Of a stretch of 36,561 nucleotides of DNA, positions 25,063 to 32,646 are shown in pieces; within the stretch, counting starts at the first letter, position 1, and each line of letters opens with the position of its first letter. The notes below the pieces were generated by a model, which saw only the letters and a program-made list of their open reading frames with translations, did not search any database and had not been told where the DNA came from. This DNA is from Bacteroidales bacterium. GTDB taxonomy: Bacteria > Bacteroidota > Bacteroidia > Bacteroidales > UBA932. The translations under genes were made by a program, and so were the position numbers. The stretch is taken from assembly GCA_012728975.1 (NCBI GenBank), contig JAAYDZ010000028.1, positions 1-36,561 on the forward strand, in the 5' to 3' direction.

Positions 25063-27096
25063 TCAGAGGCGGTTGAGCTCTCTGGCGAAGCGATTTTTCA
25101 CCTGATTGAACATTTGGAGCTGCATCATCAGGGCTTTCTGGCGTTCTAAATCACCATTTTTTTCAGCATCTGCTATCTCCTTGGTAAGGTCTATACAGGC
25201 CTGTTCGGTAATACGCAGTTTGTAGAGAATCATAGATTTTGGTACAGTAACGCCGAGGATTGTCTCTTCGGGAGCAATAGCCTTGCGGTACTCTTTAACA
25301 GTTAATGGATGAGTCTCCATGAGCAAGCCCAGTACAGTTTCGCGAAGTGCATCATTCTTGTTAACAGATAAAAAGCGCACAACCTGCTTCTGTTGCTCCT
25401 CATAATCCTCACCTTTTGCAAGTGTACCATAGAGAGAATAAAACTCCTCGTAAATCGAGCGATAGAGAGGATTTTCAAGTTCTAGTTCATCCTCACTGAG
25501 AGCAGAACGGATATAGTCCGCAACCGTCACCCCTTCCCTCTTCTGCGCACCATAAAGCATATCCTCTACAAAATGGATCGGATAGCAACCGAATTTGACC
25601 AGATAATAGACAAGCTCACGCTCGGAAACATCCATAGGAGTATTACTACTGTAAACATCCCCGATCAATAGTTCCCCTGCCGGCTCATAATACTCTTCAG
25701 ATGGGGGCGGTGGCTGCTGCTCATAAACCGGCCTAAGTTGCTCAGATGAGGCCTCAGCCGCCTTACGCTGCTCCAGACGCTGCTTCTCTTCTCGCCGCTT
25801 CCGACGCAGGGAAGAAATCTCCTTAAAAAGCATCTCCGGCTTCTGGTCATATTTTTTTGAGAGATTATCCACATATAGGTTCCTCAGGACCGGATCCGAG
25901 ACATAAGCAACAGTCTCTATCACATCCCTTATAGCCCTGGATTTGCGAACAGGATCGCGCTCACTATCTACCAGCAGCCTGCATTTATAGAAAATACAAT
26001 CCTCCTCGTTATTTGCGATGAAATCCCTTATCTCATCTCCCGTATGAGCCATTGCAAAACTGTCCGGATCTTCGCCTTCAGGCAATAGCAGCACCCGAAC
26101 ATTCATACCCTCTTCCAAAAGGAGATTGATATTTTTGAGAGAAGCGTTGATTCCTGCCTCATCATTGTCATATATAATCGTCACATCGGGCGAGAAGCGC
26201 TTCATAAGGCGAATCTGACCTGCCGTAAGTGCAGTACCACAAGGTGCCACCACATTTGTGATTCCTGCCTGATGCATAGAAATTACATCGGTGTATCCCT
26301 CCACCAAATAGCACTTTTTATCCCTGGCAATGGCAGATTTGGCAAAGAAGATACCATATACGGCATCACTCTTTTTGTATATTTCGCTGTTTTCGCTATT
26401 TACATATTTGGGAACATTCTTATCCTTTTTAAGGGTACGGCCGCCGAAAGCTATCACCCTGCCGCTTATAGAATGGATGGGAAACATCACCCTGTCATAA
26501 AATCTGTCGCTCACCTGACCGTTTTCTCTGGTAACGCAGAGAGTTGCTCCGATCAGATATTCCTCCTTATATCCCTCTTTACGGGCAGCGTCAATAAGGG
26601 TGTCAGGATGGTGCGAAGCAAAGCCAAGGCCGAATTTTCGGATGATATCATCATTATATCCTCTCTGCCTGAAATAAGAGAGCCCTACAGTCCTTCCGAA
26701 ATCGTTGTCCCAGAGCAAATTATGGTAGAATTTCTGTGCAAAATCACTAACTACAAGGAGGTTATCATAGCGCTGGTTACGGGCTACCTCTTCCGGAGTA
26801 AGTTCCTTTTCCACCACCTCTATATTGTACTTTGCCGCAAGATAGCGTAGTGCCTCCGGATAGCTCATGTGCTCATGTTCCATCACGAATGAGAGAGCGT
26901 TGCCTCCCTTTCCGCAGGAAAAGCATTTAAAGAGGTTTTTGGCTGAAGAGACCGCCATTGAAGGATTTCTGTCAGGATGAAATGGACAGAGACCCCACCA
27001 ATTGGAGCCTTTTCGTCTCAGGGAGACAAAATCGCCTATTACCTCCTCGATCTTTATAGCGTCGAAGATTCTGTTTATGGTATCTCTGTCAATCAT
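25063..27096 (-). CDS. dnaG: DNA primase
   Basis: A 677-residue primase that makes RNA primers at the replication fork. The N-terminal CHC2 zinc finger uses Cys37, His40, Cys58 and Cys61 (CPFHPDRNPS through KCFSCGKGGN). The TOPRIM domain has VEGYTD near residue 265 and DNDEAG near 310 as metal-binding acidic motifs. A Pro- and Glu-rich linker near 460-475 separates the core from the C-terminal helicase-interaction domain, which ends in long helices. Length is on the long side but normal for Bacteroidota. It starts 5 nt after the HU-like membrane protein gene on the same strand. Confidence 0.97.
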   Translation of the reverse strand: MIDRDTINRIFDAIKIEEVIGDFVSLRRKGSNWWGLCPFHPDRNPSMAVSSAKNLFKCFSCGKGGNALSFVMEHEHMSYPEALRYLAAKYNIEVVEKELTPEEVARNQRYDNLLVVSDFAQKFYHNLLWDNDFGRTVGLSYFRQRGYNDDIIRKFGLGFASHHPDTLIDAARKEGYKEEYLIGATLCVTRENGQVSDRFYDRVMFPIHSISGRVIAFGGRTLKKDKNVPKYVNSENSEIYKKSDAVYGIFFAKSAIARDKKCYLVEGYTDVISMHQAGITNVVAPCGTALTAGQIRLMKRFSPDVTIIYDNDEAGINASLKNINLLLEEGMNVRVLLLPEGEDPDSFAMAHTGDEIRDFIANNEEDCIFYKCRLLVDSERDPVRKSRAIRDVIETVAYVSDPVLRNLYVDNLSKKYDQKPEMLFKEISSLRRKRREEKQRLEQRKAAEASSEQLRPVYEQQPPPPSEEYYEPAGELLIGDVYSSNTPMDVSERELVYYLVKFGCYPIHFVEDMLYGAQKREGVTVADYIRSALSEDELELENPLYRSIYEEFYSLYGTLAKGEDYEEQQKQVVRFLSVNKNDALRETVLGLLMETHPLTVKEYRKAIAPEETILGVTVPKSMILYKLRITEQACIDLTKEIADAEKNGDLERQKALMMQLQMFNQVKNRFARELNRL

Positions 27097-27101
27097 ATAA
27101 G

Positions 27102-28025
27102 TTATCTACCAAGTATTCTGAGTTCCTCTTTGGTATAAAGCAGCTTATCGAGTATAGGTGAGAGCCACTCCGAGTCTCTGAAGTAATAGATCAGCAGAGC
27201 CACTACTATCACCAGAGCAATAATTGTCACAATCACCCAAAGTCCCACACGTTTTTTGAAGGGTTCGAATACAAGATCAGAAGAGTCTTGTTCGTGTCCG
27301 AATTTAGGATCAGATAATGTTTCCGAAGCTGGTTCTGCGTCAGGCTCCGGTACAGGCTCCATTTCCGGTTCAGATTCTTTTTCTGCCTCAGGCTCCCCAA
27401 CAAATTCGTTGTCTTCAATCGCTTCTGGGTCTATTACTGCAACCTCAACGGGCTCTGACTCTGTTTGAGGCTTTGATTCGAGTTCTTGTTCGGTTTGAGT
27501 TTCAATATCAGATTCTGCTAAAGGCTCTTGTTCAACCTCTGTCTCAGATTCTTTCTCAGTCTCTGGTGGAGCCACCGGTACAAATTCCGGATCCGGAACT
27601 TTGACGGAGACCGGTGTAAGACCTATACCATCGGGATAGATATCCAGATCTTCGTCTGCGACGAAAAAATACTCATTGTTGGACGTAGCGTGCATACGAC
27701 CTAACGATGGCATATCTATAACTTTTTCACTCTCCAGATTTGAGATAAAGCCTTTTATGAAATTATCATACTTCTCGACTACCTCTGCAGTGGGTAAACC
27801 TGAAAGTTCTTCCAACTTGTTAAGAAAAAGATCCTTTTCAGCAGCCGTGACTTCATCTTTTTTACTAAAAGACATCCGTCTGTAAGGAGGATTAATCATA
27901 GTCCTGCGATCTGAGAAACTTGCAGGCATCATTTCGGCCACAAAATGACCTACTTCGGGCACACCTACCCTGTCATTCTCCAGGATAAGTTCCTTAATTG
28001 TTCGTGAGAAAATTGATACGTCCAT
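27102..28025 (-). CDS. CCDC81-type HU domain protein with acidic linker and membrane anchor
   Basis: A 307-residue protein. Residues 1-60 and about 62-130 look like the paired HU/IHF-fold domains found in Bacteroidota as HU-CCDC81 (for example VGVPEVGHFVAEMMPASF with NPPYRRMSFSKKDE, then VIDMPSLGRMHA). Residues about 140-250 are a low-complexity linker of Glu, Pro, Ser and Thr. A single transmembrane helix lies near 262-282, followed by a short basic tail. Many family members carry a SPOR domain after the membrane segment; this one ends without it. The topology suggests a cytosolic DNA- or protein-binding module tethered to the inner membrane. It is directly upstream of dnaG (5-nt gap). Confidence 0.8.
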   Translation of the reverse strand: MDVSIFSRTIKELILENDRVGVPEVGHFVAEMMPASFSDRRTMINPPYRRMSFSKKDEVTAAEKDLFLNKLEELSGLPTAEVVEKYDNFIKGFISNLESEKVIDMPSLGRMHATSNNEYFFVADEDLDIYPDGIGLTPVSVKVPDPEFVPVAPPETEKESETEVEQEPLAESDIETQTEQELESKPQTESEPVEVAVIDPEAIEDNEFVGEPEAEKESEPEMEPVPEPDAEPASETLSDPKFGHEQDSSDLVFEPFKKRVGLWVIVTIIALVIVVALLIYYFRDSEWLSPILDKLLYTKEELRILGR

Positions 28026-28054
28026 AGCTTACAAAGTTAGTAACAATCGGTGAT

Positions 28055-28082
28055 AAAAAAAACCGATCTTCTCGATCGGTTT
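28055..28082 (-). terminator. Intrinsic terminator downstream of the lipoprotein gene
   Basis: On the minus strand AAACCGATC and GATCGGTTT form a 9-bp stem with a GAGAA loop; T residues continue to give eight in a row. It lies 100 nt past the stop at 28183 and 30 nt before the HU-like gene start, separating the two transcripts. The stretch 28083-28182 holds no further feature I can support. Confidence 0.9.
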
Positions 28083-28182
28083 CATTGCATTCTACTTCAT
28101 GTTCCCCAAAAAACTTTTTATACCTCGCACCCTGAACCTACTACCCCGCATCACGCAACCCGTAATCCGCACCAAAACAATC

Positions 28183-29076
28183 TCAATTTCCACCCGACTT
28201 ATTTGCAATTCTGCTTACACTTCTATAAATCAAGTCGATAGTTGATCTTTCTACCGGACTGCGATCACAGTCGTAAATAAAGGCCTTAAGGATAGAAGAC
28301 TGACTTTCAGAGAGTTTATTATCATAATGAAATGATATGACGGCACCCAGCAAATATGGATAGAAAGCAGTATGGAAACTGTATGTCCCTGTCTGGTCAA
28401 GAGTAATTTCATCAATTTTATCGAGGACCGATTTGCTAAGTTCAACGACCTGCGCAGAGGTAAAGCATTCGTTGTCAACAGCCGAGGCCAAAACAAGAGA
28501 AAAAGAAGAAATCCCTCCTACGATACTCCCCTGTTTTCTATACTCCTTACTCTCCAATATAACGACAAAAGTGTCACTCCCATCACTGTATTTCACCTCT
28601 TTGTAGAGACGCAACATTTCTATCGGAGCATCTTTGCGATTATGAAGTTCACGATATCCGTTGAAAATGGTCATAACATTATGAATTCCATCCAGAAAAG
28701 AAAAGGATGGACCGCTATATGCTATTACATTTCCGTTATATGGATAAATATAGCAGCATCGTACAAGGTTTTGGGTTGACATTGCAGAGAGCAAACGATT
28801 ATCGATCTGACACATTGCATATAACTCACTCGCACTCTTAGCCTCAAACCTATGCTCCCACCAATAGTAGAATGTACAGCCTTCCCCACTCAGCCCCTCT
28901 CCACTTTTTTTCATCTCCCATGCCGGATACTCGAGCCAGTTTTTTTCGAAATCGGTAAATAACGCCTCAAGGCCGGATGGGGTCTCTTTGTTTTCTTCGG
29001 GCTCGCAGCTTACAGCGCAGGCCATTGCTGCAACCGAAAAGATTAAGGTAAAGGCTCTCGTTAAAACATTCCTCAT
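28183..29076 (-). CDS. Unknown lipoprotein
   Basis: A 297-residue exported protein I do not recognise. I use ATG 29076 (MRNVLTRAFTLIF); a second ATG three codons upstream is also possible. The lipobox is CAVSC, followed by EPEENKE, an acidic spacer typical of surface-exposed Bacteroidota lipoproteins. The mature protein is mixed alpha/beta with several aromatic clusters (GCTFYYWWEHRF, LVRCCYIYPYNGNV) and an internal region of strands (TFVVILESKEY). It forms its own transcript, ended by the hairpin at 28055-28082. No enzymatic motif is evident. Confidence 0.83.
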   Translation of the reverse strand: MRNVLTRAFTLIFSVAAMACAVSCEPEENKETPSGLEALFTDFEKNWLEYPAWEMKKSGEGLSGEGCTFYYWWEHRFEAKSASELYAMCQIDNRLLSAMSTQNLVRCCYIYPYNGNVIAYSGPSFSFLDGIHNVMTIFNGYRELHNRKDAPIEMLRLYKEVKYSDGSDTFVVILESKEYRKQGSIVGGISSFSLVLASAVDNECFTSAQVVELSKSVLDKIDEITLDQTGTYSFHTAFYPYLLGAVISFHYDNKLSESQSSILKAFIYDCDRSPVERSTIDLIYRSVSRIANKSGGN

Positions 29077-29200
29077 GATTGGCATGCTATAGCTTAATTA
29101 TTACAAATATAGAGAAATATTTTAAAGTTTTAAGTTCTAAGTGTGTAGTATGTAGTGTTGCGAGGTGCGAGATATGGAAATTCGGAGCGAAGCGACCACG

Positions 29201-29273
29201 CAGCGCTTCTGCGCTGCTTTGGTTCCCCAAGGGAACCATTAAAAGGAGGGGTAGAAAAGGAGCGAAGCGACTG
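29201..29273 (-). repeat. 73-bp tRNA-associated repeat, copy A
   Basis: This stretch is the inverted copy of 34903-34975, matching at 71 of 73 positions. It contains two perfect hairpins: CAGCGC/GCGCTG with a TTCT loop, and TGGTTCCC/GGGAACCA with a CAA loop. Weaker similarity continues outward (GCTTCGCT and GAATT on the minus strand). Relative to the neighbouring tRNA-Leu, the order is tRNA, terminator, repeat, in the same orientation as copy B behind tRNA-Lys. Confidence 0.95.
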
Positions 29274-29310
29274 GCACTAAAAAGGAGAGCAATTATGCTC
29301 TCCTTTTTAG
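29273..29310. terminator. Long hairpin terminator behind tRNA-Leu (CAG)
   Basis: GGCACTAAAAAGGAGAGCA and its exact complement form a 19-bp stem with a 4-nt loop; the outermost bases reach into the tRNA 3' end. The stem contains A5 and T5 runs on opposite arms, so it can act in both directions. It most likely ends the minus-strand tRNA-Leu transcript. Confidence 0.88.
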
Positions 29311-29394
29311 TGCCCGGAACAGGGGTCGAACCTGCACAGCCTTGCGGCCACTAGTCCCTGAAACTAGCGCGTCTACCAATTCCGCCATCCGGGC
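29311..29394 (-). tRNA. tRNA-Leu (CAG)
   Basis: On the minus strand, acceptor GCCCGGA pairs with TCCGGGC and the discriminator is A. The anticodon arm CTAGT/ACTAG has loop TTCAGGG (anticodon CAG). A class II variable arm, GGCCGCAAGGCT, is present, and the T-arm is CAGGTTCGACCCCTG. No CCA is encoded. A -7-like TATATTTG at 29413-29420 lies just upstream. Confidence 0.95.
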
Positions 29395-29488
29395 TTTATA
29401 CGTTTCAGGCTGCAAATATAATCAAATCCGCCAAATCCACTACCAATATTTCATTTTTTACAATTATTACAACATTTCGAAATAATTA

Positions 29489-29521
29489 TTTTGGTGATCA
29501 AAGAAAAATGTTCTACATTTG
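29489..29521 (+). promoter_or_regulatory. Promoter of tRNA-Asn
   Basis: TTTTG (29489-29493) and TACATTTG (29514-29521) are separated by exactly 20 nt, matching the Bacteroidota promoter, and lie 14 nt upstream of the tRNA. Confidence 0.9.
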
Positions 29522-29535
29522 CAGTCCCAAAACAC

Positions 29536-29609
29536 TCCTCAATAGCTCAGTTGGTTAGAGCACCTGACTGTTAATCAGGGGGTCCTAGGTTCAAGTCCTA
29601 GTTGAGGAG
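29536..29609 (+). tRNA. tRNA-Asn (GTT)
   Basis: Acceptor TCCTCAA pairs with TTGAGGA and the discriminator is G. The D-arm is TAGCTCAGTTGGTTAGAGC. The anticodon arm CCTGA/TCAGG has loop CTGTTAA (anticodon GTT), and the T-arm is CTAGGTTCAAGTCCTAG. No CCA is encoded. Confidence 0.96.
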
Positions 29610-29622
29610 CAAGGCAAAAACA

Positions 29623-29648
29623 GGAGGCCGGCGATTGCCGGCCTCCTT
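29623..29648 (+). terminator. Terminator of tRNA-Asn
   Basis: GGAGGCCGGC and GCCGGCCTCC form a perfect 10-bp GC-rich stem with a GATT loop. The T tail is short (TTCG, then TATTTG). It lies between convergent transcripts and could also act on the minus strand. Confidence 0.8.
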
Positions 29649-29685
29649 CGTATTTGATATTTCTCATACGGAAAACAGGAAAATG

Positions 29686-31470
29686 CTATTTGGCTATAAA
29701 TGCAAGAATCTCACCTTTTACTACTTTATCGCCGTGATTGGCACACACCATCACGATTTTGCCGTCAAAGTTGGCTTTAATCTCCTCAAGGCCATAGAAA
29801 GTTTGAACAAAGCATACGGGCTGACCTGTCTCCACTTTGTCTCCTATATTGGGGTTTGAAGAGGCTTGAGCCACATCATACTGCCAGATAAGCTGTCCAT
29901 TGACTGTTGCTTGTACAGGCACAGCAGTAGGGAATTTCTCAAGAATTTTTTCAACGTCAAACTTGGGTATTTCGACAACCGGACGGGTAACGATAATAGG
30001 AGCACCCACTTTAGCTCTTGCAGACTCAAGATCTCTCTCGAAACGCTCTTTGGCTATGCCGCTTTTATAGTCACGATACTGTCTCTCATGCATTGCAAAC
30101 TGGAAGAGTTCTTCGTCATCCTGACCGCGGTCCCAACCCTCTTCTTCCATCATCTTCTCAAACATAGGTAGTTCATCGGGGAACTCATCCTGAGGATTGC
30201 CGGTATAGAATTCGAGACCCTTCTCTTTCACGATCTCAACAATTTCAGGCGCAAGCTCTCCCGGAAGGGTACCGGTCTTACCCAGAATCATATTCATAGT
30301 ATCCTTATCGATGGTCTTCCACCTGGGCTCACCCTTGAGGGTGTGCATGAGGTTCATCAGAGCAGTATTCTTTACATACTGGCTGAAAGGAGTAACCAAT
30401 GGAGGATAACCCAAACGTGGCCATACATACTCAACCTCCTGGAATAGAGCTACTGTGAGTTCGTCGAGGGTAGCCTCTTTCTTGCCCTGATTTTTAAGAG
30501 ACATGTTGATGGCACCAAGGAAGCCCTGGAGGTCGGCCATCATGGATCCCATCATACCACCGGGCAGCCCGCAACCTACGAGGAGTGACGAGCTTTGGTA
30601 GTTGGTAGGCTCAATGAAGTATCCGAGAAAATCGTCAATAAAGGTCTGGGTGAGATGGCGTGCTTCCATGTAGGCATCCATATTGATATCCTTAACCAGG
30701 AATCCGGCATCTTTGAGCATCGCCTGAATGGTGATTACATCAGGATGAATCTTACCCCATGAAAGTGGCTCCATAGCCACGTCAATATACTCTGCACCGG
30801 CACGTGCAACTTCCAGCATAGAAGCCACAGAAAAGCCGGGGCCGGAGTGGCCGTGATATTGCACTAAAATTTTAGGGTATTTTTTCTTAATCTCTGAAAC
30901 CAGACGGCCAAGAAATACGGGACGGCCAACACCTGCCATATCCTTCAGACAAATCTCATCACAACCGTATTCCACCACCTTGTCAACTACACCCATATAA
31001 TATTCAACAGTATGTACTGGTGAATAGGTGATACTCAAGGCTACTTGCGAAATCATACCGGCCTTCTTTGCACCCAGAACTGACCCCTTGAGGTTACGAT
31101 GGTCGTTAAGACCACAGAAAGAACGGGCAATATTGGTGCCCTGTTTTACCTTCACCTTATACATAAGCTCACGCACATCATTGGGCACCGGATTCATACG
31201 CAGGGCGTTTAGCCCTCTCTCAAGCATATGAGTCTGAATACCCGCTTTGTTGAAGGGGGCTGACCATTCGCGTACTGCGCGGTTTGGGTTTTCACCGAAT
31301 AGGAGGTTTACCTGCTCAAAAGCACCGCCATTAGTCTCTATACGGTCAAAACACCCCATGTCAATGATAACGGGAGCGATTTGATTCAACTGGTCAACCT
31401 TGGGAACATACTTTCCTGCAGATTGCCACATATCTCTGTATAACAAAGAGAATTTGATTTCACGAGCCAT
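29686..31470 (-). CDS. Pyruvate carboxylase subunit B/oxaloacetate decarboxylase alpha-like carboxyltransferase, biotinyl Lys absent
   Basis: A 594-residue protein. Residues 1-300 form the carboxyltransferase TIM barrel: metal-binding Asp13 in LYRDMWQS, the lysine that is carboxylated in the family at Lys176 in CLKDMAG, and His206/His208 in YHGHSG. A helical PYC_OADA domain follows to about 470. The last 75 residues have the biotinyl/lipoyl beta-barrel pattern with a Val/Ala/Pro-rich approach and NIGDKVETGQPVCFV. However, the attachment motif EAMKM is replaced by QTFYGLEEI, so the biotinylated lysine is a tyrosine (residue 559). The protein therefore cannot carry biotin by the usual route and would need a separate biotin carrier. 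Family members move CO2 between biotin and pyruvate/oxaloacetate. It stands alone, without a decarboxylase pump or biotin carboxylase next to it. Confidence 0.9.
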   Translation of the reverse strand: MAREIKFSLLYRDMWQSAGKYVPKVDQLNQIAPVIIDMGCFDRIETNGGAFEQVNLLFGENPNRAVREWSAPFNKAGIQTHMLERGLNALRMNPVPNDVRELMYKVKVKQGTNIARSFCGLNDHRNLKGSVLGAKKAGMISQVALSITYSPVHTVEYYMGVVDKVVEYGCDEICLKDMAGVGRPVFLGRLVSEIKKKYPKILVQYHGHSGPGFSVASMLEVARAGAEYIDVAMEPLSWGKIHPDVITIQAMLKDAGFLVKDINMDAYMEARHLTQTFIDDFLGYFIEPTNYQSSSLLVGCGLPGGMMGSMMADLQGFLGAINMSLKNQGKKEATLDELTVALFQEVEYVWPRLGYPPLVTPFSQYVKNTALMNLMHTLKGEPRWKTIDKDTMNMILGKTGTLPGELAPEIVEIVKEKGLEFYTGNPQDEFPDELPMFEKMMEEEGWDRGQDDEELFQFAMHERQYRDYKSGIAKERFERDLESARAKVGAPIIVTRPVVEIPKFDVEKILEKFPTAVPVQATVNGQLIWQYDVAQASSNPNIGDKVETGQPVCFVQTFYGLEEIKANFDGKIVMVCANHGDKVVKGEILAFIAK

Positions 31471-31614
31471 ATTATAATATTGATTTTAAATAATAATAAC
31501 CAAATAAATTGCGATTTTTAAATAACTACGAATTTAATCATTATTTTTCTAATTCACACTTTCCGAAGCAAAAATCACAACTTTTTATATCTTTGCCCAA
31601 CAATTCAAAAGGAT

Positions 31615-32211
31615 ATGGACAACTTCAATCTCTATTTTGAAATATTCGCTGCAGCGATGGGCATCACATATGTCACCCTGGAAGTGTTACAAAAGCGTTC
31701 TATGTGGGTGATGCTTTTTATTACATCGATATGCTATGGAATAGTATATTTCATCACCGGACTTTATGCCATGATGGCACTGCAGTTTTACTACATATAT
31801 ATGGCCATCAGCACCTTTATCGTATGGGGTAAAAGCTCCCGTGCGGGGATAAAGGAAGAACAGAGTGGAACCGGTATCGAGATACGCAAACTCAATCCTC
31901 GTGTTGCCCTGGCAAGCATCGGCGTCAGTGCAATTGCTTTCATAGCACTCGGATTCATATTCGGACTGACGGACAATCCCCGCCCCTGGGTGGATTCGGC
32001 TGCCGCAGTGCTAAGCATGCTCGCCACTTATTGGCTTTCGAAGAAATACATTGAGCAATGGTATGTATGGCTTGTATGCAATGCCATTTCTATCTGGCTC
32101 TATATTACGCAAGGAATGTGGCCGACAATGATTCTATATGTAGCCTACACTATAATGTCTATAATAGGCCTGATTTTGTGGAACAAGAAAGGAGTAAGGA
32201 TTTCGGATTAA
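31615..32211 (+). CDS. pnuC: PnuC family nicotinamide riboside-type transporter
   Basis: A 198-residue inner-membrane protein with about seven hydrophobic segments. PnuC family features are the N-terminal helix region EIFAAAMGITYVTLEVLQKR, the GLYAMMALQFYYIYMAIS block and the WxxW-type EQWYVWLVCNAISIWLY region near 141-158. PnuC proteins are facilitators that import nicotinamide riboside; close Bacteroidota relatives (PnuT) import thiamine. The plain promoter region here, with TATCTTTG at 31588-31595 and no TPP or NAD riboswitch visible, gives no clue to the vitamin. It is followed by a DUF486 gene 6 nt downstream. Family firm, substrate open. Confidence 0.9.
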   Translation: MDNFNLYFEIFAAAMGITYVTLEVLQKRSMWVMLFITSICYGIVYFITGLYAMMALQFYYIYMAISTFIVWGKSSRAGIKEEQSGTGIEIRKLNPRVALASIGVSAIAFIALGFIFGLTDNPRPWVDSAAAVLSMLATYWLSKKYIEQWYVWLVCNAISIWLYITQGMWPTMILYVAYTIMSIIGLILWNKKGVRISD

Positions 32212-32217
32212 AATAAA

Positions 32218-32592
32218 ATGGGAAAAGGATTAATTACAATATTGCTGCTGATAATATCCAACAGCTTTATGACTCTGGCCTGGTATGGTCACCTCAAATT
32301 TGGTAGCGGCAGTAAGCTGGTCTCCAACTGGGGACTCTTTGGAGTTATACTTCTGAGCTGGCTAATTGCATTTTTTGAATATTGCGCCCAGGTACCTGCC
32401 AATAGAATAGGTTTCCAGGGCACAGGAGGCCCCTTTTCTCTAATGCAACTCAAAGTTATCCAGGAGGTCATTACCCTTGTAATATTTGTAATATTCGCAA
32501 CTATTTTCTTCAAGAACGAAACCTTGAAATCCAACCACCTGATTGCATTTATATTCCTGATACTGGCCGTCTATTTCGTCTTCAAGAAATGA
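32218..32592 (+). CDS. DUF486 family small membrane protein
   Basis: A 124-residue protein with four transmembrane helices. The conserved DUF486 blocks are all present: LIISNSFMTLAWYGHLKF near residues 12-29, LLSWLIAFFEYCAQVPANRIG near 45-65 and GGPFSLMQLKVIQEVITL near 70-87. The family resembles half-size drug/metabolite transporter proteins and probably works as a dimer, but no substrate is established. It lies 6 nt after pnuC and is likely co-transcribed. Confidence 0.92.
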   Translation: MGKGLITILLLIISNSFMTLAWYGHLKFGSGSKLVSNWGLFGVILLSWLIAFFEYCAQVPANRIGFQGTGGPFSLMQLKVIQEVITLVIFVIFATIFFKNETLKSNHLIAFIFLILAVYFVFKK

Positions 32593-32594
32593 CA

Positions 32595-32627
32595 TATTGC
32601 CTCTCTTGACTATTTTCGTTATTTTTG
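32595..32627 (+). promoter_or_regulatory. Promoter of the GH97 gene
   Basis: TATTG (32595-32599, a one-base variant of the -33 element) and TATTTTTG (32620-32627) are 20 nt apart. The ATG follows 19 nt after the -7 element. Confidence 0.7.
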
Positions 32628-32646
32628 TCTTATAAAGAGAAACAAT

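Noticed and set aside
27256-27604. Plus-strand frames opposite the acidic linker of the HU-like protein
   Set aside because: They are Ser/Gly- or Leu/Gln-rich shadows of a low-complexity Glu/Pro region on the minus strand.
29079-29354. Plus-strand open frame of 91 codons
   Set aside because: It runs through repeat A, the terminator and the tRNA-Leu gene on the opposite strand, and its sequence is a by-product of those.
31471-31614. Riboswitch upstream of pnuC
   Set aside because: I looked for TPP and NAD aptamer blocks and found none; only AT-rich sequence and a -7-like TATCTTTG are present.
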